This document shows, piece by piece, positions 22,597-31,620 of a DNA stretch of 64,000 nucleotides. The stretch covers positions 11,084,257 through 11,148,256 of the forward strand of contig NC_077232.1 of the NCBI RefSeq assembly GCF_027887165.1, in the 5' to 3' direction. The position numbers were made by a program, and so were the translations under genes. Under the pieces are notes generated by a model. The model searched no databases. It saw only the letters and a list, made by a program, of their open reading frames with translations, and was not told the origin of the DNA. The DNA comes from Monodelphis domestica. Its lineage: Eukaryota; Chordata; Mammalia; Didelphimorphia; Didelphidae. Numbering within the stretch: position 1 is the first letter of the stretch; the number at the start of each line of letters is the position of its first letter.

Positions 22597-25500
22597 CTGA
22601 AACAGAGAGAGAGTTAACGTGGCCCTGCTTTTCCTGGGCGCACTAGGTCAGGACAGTTTCTCCCTCCCCACTTCTAGCAGTTTTTTCTTGGCTATTAGTC
22701 AGTGATTGGGAAGGGATTTACTTGTAGGATTCAGCTCTAGCACAAGCATGTTTAAGGAGAGGAAGAAAAATGGACCAGAGCCTGAACACAAATAGCCTGA
22801 AATCCTGGAAGTCACCAGAGAGTCATCCCTAACATTGGTGATGGATGAGGAGCCAAGAGAATGCACAGACTCCAGGAAGGCAGACTGCTCTTTGTATTTA
22901 GAGTCAGGAGGACCCAAGGCCAGATCCAGGCCAGAGAGGGGGAGAAGAGCTTTGTATCCCAGCCTGGGGGAAGACAGTATCCTCAATCATCTCAGCATGG
23001 GAAGGAAGACATCCTGGTTCACCCAAGCTAAATCATATTTCTGACCCAGGGAGGGGAACCTAGTGCCACCCACTCATCTGGAGGAGGGAGATGGGAATTA
23101 ACACGGTCTGTGACAGGATCCCTGGTCATTTGTGCCTGGGGACTGGGGAGGGGCTTACTAGGTGTAGTCGAGGAATACCTCCTCTTTTCTTTATTTGTAT
23201 TTGCCTAAGATAAAGTTGTGGACTTACTTATCTTTGCTTCAGACAAAGATAAGGATTGACACCTTCGCCCATCTTGGGACCAAGGATGGAATGTAAACAA
23301 GAAGGCTGCGGGATAAAATTTATGAAGGGCTAATTGCGATTAGGTGGGCGCCTAGGCTGCCGGATAAAATTTATGAAGGGCTAATTGCGATTAGGTGGGC
23401 GCCTATCCCCTTGTCTGTCCCCTTCCCCTTTGTTTGTATTTGCATTAACGGAAGAATGTAGGCTGACCTTCGAACACCTGCCTATCCCTTGATCAAGATT
23501 AGGGTTTCTGGAATGTAGAGTTGTACATTCCTGTAGGTTTTTTGTCTAAGTAGTCTTTGCCTATAAAAGTTCTGTGTGAAGCAAATAAAATTGGCACTAT
23601 TTCTCTCTTTTCATATAGTGTCCATCTCTTCTTTTGTTACTCTTCATTTTTCGTTACCCCAAACAGGATGTCACAGGACTGGCCAACCCTGTGGATGAGT
23701 CTTGTAAGCCATAGAGTCTTACAAATGGCTGCCCGGACAGGGACTTGCATTCGTAACCCCGATTCCTTTGCTGGTCAAAGGATGACGAAGAGTTAACAGC
23801 TTTTGCCCCGAGACTGCAGCTCGGATGGGCAGAAGAATCGAACAGAGAGAGTGCAGTATTTGTGGGCCTCCTCTGTTCCCCAACTTTTTCTCTCTTTCGC
23901 TTTTTAGTTTAAACTGTCCCCTATTAGGGACCCCCTTCCCCCCATTCTTTTCTTTTCTTGGAACCCTTCCTTCGGTTCTCTTTGGATAACCCCCGACGCT
24001 GTGTGCTGGTCATGCAGTTTCAATGCTACGGAGATCCCCTTGGTGGTGAGCATACGAGATACTCTAAGGGTGAGAGGGAAATTATATTTTTTCTTTAGAA
24101 TGGATCCTAAAAGACTGATTTTTTCCTTTCAAAGCATGCTTGTCACAATGTTGTGTGTTTCTGTTTTTTGTTGTCTTTGTCAAAGTCTCATCTCTATGTA
24201 TTCTTGAATTGGACACTCACAAAAAGAAAGAATATAAAATGGGATAGTTGCAAGATTGAACTTGTCTGTCAAAAATCCTCAGCAGAGGACAAAAGCAAAT
24301 ACCTGTTCAATGATTTTTTCCTCTTTCTTCCTTTGGATGGGCCCCCAAAGGAGCGAAAAAGAGAAAAATTCAGAGCAGAAAAAGGGAGATTTTTACTCCA
24401 CAATTAGAGGCTATTTTTCACTTAAGATTAATCCTATGGTTTGATGTAAGCAATTTGGGAGTATTGTTAATGATTTTGATATGATCTAAATTTAATTTCG
24501 TGCAACTATTTGTCAGTTAAATGTGAAATATTAATCAGATTTTATTGAGTACAACAAAATTCCTGGTTAGAAGTTTGTTTTATTAAATATTGCTATGCAT
24601 AATGGTTTCAGTGAATTTGAGAATTGTCTAAATGTGGCTGATAGCCAGACTGACACAGAGAGGGAATATTTTATTCTATAAGGACAAAAAATTGCACTGG
24701 CTACTTTATATATGTAAAAGTCATCATGTTGTTGAGAAGAACTTATTCTAGAAATTAAATTTGGGATTTTTTCAAATCAGATTTATTTTAATGCATGTGC
24801 TGTCAGGAATAGTAACAAGAAATCATATGACACACAAGAAGTTTAAGTAATCTGTTCATGGAATTTTATAATACTAGTATTAAGAATTTGGTATTTTGCA
24901 AGAGAGAATTTCTAAATGATGTTTTTGATCAAGGTTATATGAATTGTTTTTAAATGTGAAAAATGCATAGGAAGGAATTTGTAATCTAGAGATGAACATG
25001 TATGTATTCAGATACCAAATGCTGGAAATTAGTGATACTGAGTGAATACAGAATATGTATGCATTTGTATTATGAAGAGAATTAAGTTTTCCACCTAAAT
25101 AGGTTAAGGGTATATGATATACAAACTGCATGTCCTTAACAAGACAAATTTAACCAGCCCTGAAATCAAGAGGGCTTGTCATGAAGATTGAATACAATTC
25201 CATATAGTGCCTTTCCTCTACTTACAATAATGGTAAAGAGGGGAAGCCAGAAGAAATAATGAAGTAGTCCCAATAAGAGAAAATAATTAATTGAAGTAGA
25301 TAAAGGGGATTTATCCCTTCCTAAGTTTTTTTTAGGAAACAGACTCAGCCCCCTCCCCCTCAGGAGGTCAAACAGTTTTTGCAGGCTGGAAAAAAAAAAA
25401 GGACTCTAATTAGCTGAAGGATAAGAATTAGGAAGGTCAGGTAACAAAAGGAACTTCAGGAATATCAAAGAGGTCCGGCTGGAATGCCAGGTAACATATA

Positions 25501-28500
25501 GCTAACTAGGGATGTGATTAAGTAACTGTGAAAGTAACCAGCCTCTGAGGACAAACCTCAGGATCTCTGACCTCACATAACTATGTTTGTGATCAAACTA
25601 TGTTTGATTGTCAAATAAGAATCTTTATGTGAAAGGAAATAACTTTATATCTTATAACCTATCTATATAAGTTTATAATTGAATTTGGAGGTGTCTGGAT
25701 TCGTTTTATGAAGTGTTCCACTGCAATAAGAGTAATGAATAGAGATACTAACTGATATTCTTAAATTCTAGTATGAATTAGATATAATTGTAATAATGTT
25801 GATGGAATTTAATCAGGAATATAGCAATATTTTAGGCTAAACGAAAACTAAACTGTAGGTTTTATTCTACTTTAGACAGGTTTTGAGGAGTGTACGTAAA
25901 TGCTTTGTGCTTCAGTTTGGTTACACACTGAAACATTGCTAAAGGACTTAATCAAAGTTATTTGGGAGTTGTGGAGTTTAAACTAAAATCCACTGAGAGT
26001 AAATTATTATGAAAGAGGTTTGATAAATTCAATATTATAGTAAGCTCACTTGTTAAAGAAGGATGGGACAAGGCTGTTAAGTAATAAATCTAAATTGAGC
26101 CAAGGAGCCTTAGGATCAATTGCTCAGAAGCTATTAACCCCTTCCTTGCACACAGGAAGGAGAAGGAAGTTCCACACTAATACTTATGAACTGCACTAGG
26201 GATCTCAAAGAGTTAACAACCTCTGTGTGATAGAACTTAAGATAAGTGTATTTTAATTGTAGATTCAGAGGTTTTAAGACACTCAAACAAACAAACTTTG
26301 CCAGGCCTGGTCTGACCAAGTAGCTTGTTTGAAGCTGTGAATTTTCATGCAAACATTCCATGTCCAGAATGATAAGATTATTCAGCCAACAAGATGTAGC
26401 TTCAGCCCTTCATTCTGTAAGACTACACTTTCCTGCTCTGTACATCGTCCATTATATGGGTGATATTCTTATCATGGCTGAAGATGAATCTCGAGTAAGC
26501 AAGTGCTATCTATAGTCAATTGGAAATTACCTTGCAAAAATACCATTTAGCTATTACTCAAGAAAAGATTCACAAAACAAGTCCCGTCCTCTATCTAGGG
26601 GCTCAGTTATAGGCAACATCCGTTATGCCTCAAAAATACAATTAAGAAAGGACTGCTTTAATGATTATCAGAAATTGTTAGGTGATATCAATTGTGTCAG
26701 GCAATATTCATTTCTTACTACAACTGAATTACAACCTTTATTCAAAATACTGGAAGGGAGCTCTGACTTGAATTGCCCTGGAACTTTGACACCTGAGGCC
26801 TCTCTTGCTTTAGAGATAGTAGAAGATAACCATTATCAGCCTCAATTAGCTGTGAAAGTGACTATTTTTGCAACTTTAATGTTACCAACAGGTGCCTTAA
26901 CTGAGAAACAAAGAGTCATTGAATGGTTACATCAAAAAAGCAAAATGGGAAAGGCTTTACAGAGTTATGACTGTCTTATGGCTCAATTAATATGGAAAGG
27001 CAGAGAACATGTGGTCTCAGGTTTAGGAGAGTATCCTCATGAAGTCCAGGTACCCATTGCTAAAGATATACTACAGAAATATTTAGTCTTTACTGTTAGC
27101 ATACCCCATTGCTATTACCACCTACACTCCACAAGGCTTATTTTCTTTTTCGTCACAACATCCTATTTTTTTTCCTAATATTCTAAGAGATTGTCCGGTA
27201 TCAGGACCTAATGTTTGTGTTGATGCAAATGCTAATTACAAGTGACAGGAGTATACAAGGAAGGCAGCTCACCTGTCATTTTTACCACTCCTTATTCTTC
27301 TACCCAACAAAATGAATTAACAGCTGTTTGACTAGCTTTTTGGTTATTTCAGGAACCTTTACTCTAAATAAAAAGTGTCCTAATTGTGTTCCAAACAACC
27401 CCCCAATGCATATTGCTGTGAATCCCAGAGGCTTAAATAGTACAAATGGATATGACCCATGAATGGTCCTTTGGACGACTTAAATATATCCATGTCACTG
27501 TGGATACTTTTTCAGGATTTTTATGGGCTTCCTGCTTGATGGGAGAAAGAACTTCTCATGTTATTAATCACTGCTTAATGACTTTTGAGATGGCTGGTCC
27601 CCCCAGAACATTTAAAACAGATAATGGACCTGCTTATACTTCCAAACAATTTTTTCTTTTTTGCCACACTTGGGCTATTCACCTCTCAGGTATCCCACAG
27701 AATCCACAAGGACAAACTGTTGTGGAGCACAGTAATCAAATCTTAAAAAACATTTCTTTTAAAACAAAAAGGGGGAGACAGCATCCCACATTGATGATTG
27801 GCAATAGCTATATATACTATAAATAATTTGATCTTTACTTCCAATAATATATCCAGAGATGAAAAATTTGTCTCTGCATGAAATTCAGGCACCACTCCTG
27901 TGCTCCCTGCCCCAGAACAAAAACTTGGCATGTGGAAAGATGATAATCAAACTTGGCAAGAGGCAAGGACCACCCAGTGGTCCTGCAAGGCCGAGGTTCT
28001 GTTTGTGTCTTCACAGGTAAAGACAGAGTACGGCTCCCTCCCTGCTGAGTTCGAGAAATTGACCATAAAGAGAAGGACAAGGAGAGGACACAGGAAGCCT
28101 CACAAGGGACTTGACAATATCTCCATAAGATACTGACTCTTCTGCTTCTATTCCAGAATTTAAGTGCAGCTACTGGAGTAAAGAGATGGTCTTTGGGGAA
28201 CAACCACCTTGGGTAGAGCATGTCAGCATGGGACACGCTTTACCAGAAGTCATCTTATATACAAAAACTAACTGATATTCCTGGCATTTACCATTTTGAG
28301 AGACAAGCTAAGGACAACAATCAGGCCAACAATTTGTTTGTGCCTTTCAATTGGACTGGACTAGTTGAGGCACCCCCAGTGTGCCTCGCAGGAGACTGCA
28401 TGCCTGCCCCTCAGATCTCTGCAGGTGCATTATTATGGTCATCCTGACCTGTCAGACTCTTTCTGGATAGGACCTTATCATGTAGATAAAAGGGAAAAAT

Positions 28501-31390
28501 ATGAAGATTATGGCCAACTGCAATATCTAGGTTGGCTAGGGGAATCTTGTGATAGTATTTGGGGACAAGAAAGACCTATTTGTCCATATGTGATGGGATA
28601 TGAACAAAGAGACACTGTTAATATGTTTCTGCCCTTGCTGTCATGTAGATTTAAAAGGGCATCATGTATTCATTGGAAAAATATGATTTGGATGTATTGG
28701 CATAACAACACTAGGTGTATTGGAAAGAAATTGGATTCTTATAAATTTCATGATTGTTTTATAGGATAGAGCTCGCCTTTGTGGGTGATGCCCCCAGAGC
28801 TAATTGGTTACATTTTGCTAATTTCACACAGATTTTGACTGATTATGGAAAGATAGCCCCGGCATTGGATAAAGTAAATATGTCTCGTTATGTTAATGTT
28901 ACTTATAATGGAAAAGTCCAAAATCCAGTAACTAGAAGTGTTACATTAGACATCCAAGGTAAACACTCAGGGGGGTGGTATCACTCACCGGCAGATAGAG
29001 CAATGGAATAATTGTCTCAACTAATTAGCCCTAAGAAGAGAAGATGTATTTCTTGCTTAGTTTTAGGAATTGTAGCTCTTATAGCCGCTATAACAGCCAC
29101 AACTGTCAGTAGTGTTTCACTAGCACAAAGTGTAGCTAATGTAAGGACCCTGGAACATGATGCAGAATATTTACATGGGCTAGCACAGAATGTGACCCAG
29201 GTTTTACACTTGCAGCAGGATATTAATACAAGGGTTTTTTATGCTTTACAACAAATATCTAAATATGTATTGTTATTAACCAATCAAGTAGAAATTTTAG
29301 CTATCAAGGGTAAATTAAGGTGTGATTATCGCTATTCAGCCTTTTGCTTTCTTCCTGTTAAAGCTAACATGTCTGATGCATTCGAAAAAATTAGAAGTGA
29401 TTTACAAGGTCTTTGGTTAAAGAGTAACATCTCAGAGGACATCCAACAATTGAACCACATCATTGATGAGATGGATAACTCTTTAGCTGAGGACCTTCGC
29501 CCCGAACATATCGCTGATTCGTTATACAATTGGATCAAGTCAGGCCAAAGTTGGCTGTCTCCTTTGGCTCAAATGAGTATAACCATATTAACCTTCATAT
29601 TGTTCATAGTTATCTTAGCGGTCCTTCTTCCCTGTCTGTTCCAAATCCTTTTGTCCAGCTTGGGAAAAATTGGCCGAATCTTGGCTCTCCACAGAAGTCT
29701 TTTGCAGAACAAATAGGGGGAATTGTAGTCGAGGAATACCTCCTCTTTTCTTTATTTGTATTTGCCTAAGATAAAGTTGTGGACTTACTTATCTTTGCTT
29801 CAGACAAAGATAAGGATTGACACCTTCGCCCATCTTGGGACCAAGGATGGAATGTAAACAAGAAGGCTGCGGGATAAAATTTATGAAGGGCTAATTGCGA
29901 TTAGGTGGGCGCCTATCCCCTTGTCTGTCCCCTTCCCCTTTGTTTGTATTTGCATTAACGGAAGAATGTAGGCTGACCTTCGAACACCTGCCTATCCCTT
30001 GATCAAGATTAGGGTTTCTGGAATGTAGAGTTGTACATTCCTGTAGGTTTTTTGTCTAAGTAGTCTTTGCCTATAAAAGTTCTGTGTGAAGCAAATAAAA
30101 TTGGCACTATTTCTCTCTTTTCATATAGTGTCCATCTCTTCTTTTGTTACTCTTCATTTTTCGTTACCCCAAACAGGATGTCACAGGACTGGCCAACCCT
30201 GTGGATGAGTCTTGTAAGCCATAGAGTCTTACACTAGGCACTGTATGATAGTCATGTATGAACATTCTTACCTTAGCCATTTGAAGGACTGGCTCCATTT
30301 TTTCATCTGTGTTTTGGTGGCATGAAGAATGTATAAGTTCAGATAAAAGCTCCTCCTCGGCATCTTCCGGATTTTCCGTATCCTTCAGGAGAAACTCAGC
30401 AGAATCAGCTGGAAGACACAAAAAGGAAATCTTTTTGTGTGGGAAGGGCTGGCTGGCATGGGTAAAGTTGCACAGTTTTCCCATGTTGGCAAACTCCTTG
30501 GCCCCCTCCTTGACATAATTCTTGACTTAAGCAAAGAGAAACAGAAAAGGGAGTCCCTAGGGAAACCTTTCCTTTGTGATGATGATAGTAGATGTGATCT
30601 TACATGGCAGTTGAGGAACAGACAAGATGACTCCTTAAGAACTCCACTGATATGCTTTGAGTTTTTTTGTAGGCTGCTTCTTGAAGAGGCAGTGTGGAGT
30701 AATGGATAGGGTGCTAGATGTGGGGTCAGGAAGACATTGGTTCCAAGCAATCCCGAGATGTTCATTGGTTGTATGACCCTGGGCAAGTCATTTATCCTTT
30801 CTCTACCTTCTTTGTGTCCATTTGTAGAATGAGTCAGATGTCCCTGAAGTTAACCCCTTCTAGCTTTAAATTTATGAACCTTTGTTTCACCGCATGAAGG
30901 AGACTTGAGTTCTAATCTGAAAAGCTCCATGATTTCTACTCCAGTCTTCCCATTTCACAGGGGAGGTAGTTGGGGAAATGACCCTTTTGGGGAGAGCTCG
31001 GCCAGCTGGGGATCCGGGGAGTTCCCTTCCTGGGAGCTCCCTACATAGATGAAATCATAAAGTCTCTGACATAAAGAGGTAATAAATAAGTCATTGGCTA
31101 CTATTTCCTTTGGGAGATTATGATTCTTAAAATCATCAAATCTTAAACAGGCAGAACAGAGTAACTTTTTTAATGAAGGAACTTGATTTCCCACCAGAGG
31201 ATTGCTATACAGACACACCTTGTGATCTCAGTTGATGCTGTGCACTTTCTAGGAATGCTTTCCATAAGTTTATGGTTTAAAATAAAAAATCTTTGGAGTA
31301 TCACGTTCCCATAAAAAGAAACCAAAACTCACCTTCATAGGAGCAAGCAGCCAGGGTGACCAGAAGGAAGGCAACAAGGAAAGGTCTCAT
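22522..31390 (-). CDS. Small secreted protein gene 1, secretoglobin-like (3 exons)
   Basis: Three coding exons, 31333-31390, 30272-30408 and 22522-22596, join to 270 nt (89 residues). Splice sites are canonical: AAG/GTGAGT, TTCCAG/CT, AAG/GTAAGA and TTTCAG/GA; phases match throughout. Exon 1 encodes a signal peptide, MRPFLVAFLLVTLAACSYE. The mature part is acidic and helical in character (AEFLLKDTENPEDAEEELL), has one cysteine (SSCHQ) and ends in a basic tail (DKKYKSKW). The plan (signal exon, helical exon, short last exon) and the LLVTLA-C-Y leader resemble secretoglobins, small secreted helical dimers that carry hydrophobic ligands or act as pheromone-like proteins. However, the usual first cysteine is missing and the protein is short. 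A provirus sits in intron 2 in opposite orientation. I am confident of the gene and less sure of the family. Confidence 0.65.
23163..23723 (+). repeat. ERV 5' LTR (561 bp)
   Basis: It starts TGTAGTCGAGG and ends AGAGTCTTACA. A TATA box (TATAAAA, 23562-23568) and an AATAAA signal near 23585 define the U3/R region. Two tandem 51-bp units start at 23304 and 23355 and differ at one base (GCGGG against GCCGG). Confidence 0.92.
23726..23744 (+). other. ERV primer-binding site, lysine-tRNA type
   Basis: TGGCTGCCCGGACAGGGAC lies two bases after the LTR. It resembles the Lys3-type site with a one-base insertion and one substitution. A slightly mismatched site may still work or may reflect decay. Confidence 0.65.
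23745..26369 (+). other. ERV leader and unrecognised internal sequence (no gag)
   Basis: The first 300 bp look like a retroviral leader, rich in C and T. The remainder is AT-rich with no open frame longer than about 85 codons. No capsid, zinc-knuckle or protease motif was found in any frame. It contains A/G-rich repeats and an A-run near 25390. Either gag/pro has been replaced or deleted, or it has decayed beyond recognition by eye. Confidence 0.5.
26370..27400 (+). pseudogene. ERV pol remnant: RT (YMGD), connection and RNase H
   Basis: The 3' part of reverse transcriptase is recognisable. At the catalytic box the sequence encodes YMGD (26453-26464) where YMDD is expected, losing one metal-binding aspartate. 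The open frame 26675-27178 covers the thumb/connection region. RNase H-like sequence follows at about 27200-27370 with stops. The N-terminal half of RT is absent. Described only as a broken gene. Confidence 0.75.
27420..27835 (+). pseudogene. ERV integrase core remnant
   Basis: The frame 27446-27826 carries the catalytic core signature: a first aspartate in DMTHEW, TDNGPAYTS around 27617, and a glutamate in VVEHSNQ near 27725, 35 residues after the second aspartate (a DD35E arrangement). The zinc-binding N-terminus is missing or outside the open frame, and the C-terminal DNA-binding domain is lost to stops. Confidence 0.8.
28220..29011 (+). pseudogene. ERV env surface subunit, broken
   Basis: Overlapping frames (28365-28769 and 28754-29011) read as an env surface subunit, with several NxT/S glycosylation sites and paired cysteines. 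A frame change occurs near 28760, and a TAA at 29009-29011 lies just before the cleavage region. No usable start or signal peptide is apparent in one frame. Confidence 0.65.
29012..29716 (+). CDS. ERV env transmembrane subunit, 234 codons uninterrupted
   Basis: This frame continues env past one stop codon. In order it shows a basic SPKKRR cleavage-like site (residues 6-11), a hydrophobic fusion-peptide-like segment rich in Ala, Thr and Ser (about 15-40), a heptad-repeat region (about 45-95), a short disulphide loop (C near 104 and 113), a second helical region, a membrane span (about 185-212) and a short cytoplasmic tail. There is no CX6CC motif, in keeping with a beta-like rather than gamma-like env. 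It has no ATG of its own at the start, so translation is doubtful unless spliced. Confidence 0.75.
   Translation: MSQLISPKKRRCISCLVLGIVALIAAITATTVSSVSLAQSVANVRTLEHDAEYLHGLAQNVTQVLHLQQDINTRVFYALQQISKYVLLLTNQVEILAIKGKLRCDYRYSAFCFLPVKANMSDAFEKIRSDLQGLWLKSNISEDIQQLNHIIDEMDNSLAEDLRPEHIADSLYNWIKSGQSWLSPLAQMSITILTFILFIVILAVLLPCLFQILLSSLGKIGRILALHRSLLQNK
29713..29723 (+). other. ERV polypurine tract
   Basis: An AGGGGGAA run directly precedes the 3' LTR and overlaps the env stop codon, as is usual for the plus-strand primer. Confidence 0.7.
29724..30233 (+). repeat. ERV 3' LTR (510 bp)
   Basis: It matches the 5' LTR base for base as far as I could compare by eye, except that it has one copy of the 51-bp unit rather than two. 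TATAAAA and AATAAA are kept. Confidence 0.92.
30272..30408 (-). CDS. Gene 1 coding exon 2 (mature region)
   Basis: This 137-nt exon follows a strong pyrimidine tract (TTTCCTTTTTGTGTCTTCCAG) and ends at GTAAGA. It encodes an acidic segment ending VLQMAK. Its protein shows almost no similarity to gene 2 exon 2, although the acceptor sequences match closely. Confidence 0.7.
30680..30890 (+). repeat. MIR-like SINE in intron 1 of gene 1
   Basis: 'gaggcagtgtggagtaatgg' and 'ggcaagtcatttatccttt' match the copy at 50350-50550 in intron 1 of gene 2. It is shared by both paralogues and therefore older than the duplication. Confidence 0.7.
31333..31390 (-). CDS. Gene 1 coding exon 1 (signal peptide)
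   Basis: The ATG at 31388-31390 lies after CCAACCATCACCACC, a good initiation context. The exon holds 19 codons plus one base and ends in a GTGAGT donor. It differs from gene 2 exon 1 only near its end (SYE against CYG). Confidence 0.75.
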
Positions 31391-31620
31391 GGTGGTGATG
31401 GTTGGCTCCTGAGGCTCTGGGCTGAAGGAGGCTGGGAGCGCTTTGGGACCAGCAGGGTCCACAGGGCTATTTGTGTCCTGCAAGCTGCCCAGCCCCTCCC
31501 TGAGACTCAGTCAGGTGATGTCAGAGGAAAGCCTGGTACCACTTCACCTCCTCCCTTCGAAACTCCACCCCTGGCATCTCTCAATGAATCTCTTCCTAAA
31601 AGCCTCCAGGCTGGACTGGA
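31391..31620 (-). promoter_or_regulatory. Gene 1 5' UTR and proximal promoter
   Basis: About 230 bp upstream of the ATG are nearly identical to 50741-50970 upstream of gene 2, far more conserved than the mature coding exons. A TATA-like ACAAATAG (minus strand) is near 31468-31475 and a CRE-like TGACATCA is near 31515. The start site is not determined. Confidence 0.5.

Larger units (their letters stand above)
23163..30233 (+). mobile_element. Endogenous retrovirus, betaretrovirus-like, in intron 2 of gene 1
   Basis: A 7071-bp LTR-LTR provirus is flanked by CTAGG on both sides (23158-23162 and 30234-30238). Order: 5' LTR, Lys-type primer-binding site, leader, about 2.3 kb of unrecognised AT-rich sequence, RT and RNase H remnants, integrase, env, polypurine tract, 3' LTR. 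The Lys-type primer site and the env transmembrane type suggest a class II (beta-like) element. No gag or protease was found. The LTRs match by eye except for a 51-bp tandem unit, while the coding interior carries many stops and frameshifts. Confidence 0.9.

Noticed and set aside
31301-31483. 60-codon frame containing the gene 1 leader with upstream residues
   Set aside because: The upstream part is 5' UTR and the end reads into the intron; the start at 31390 with a donor at 31332 fits both paralogues.
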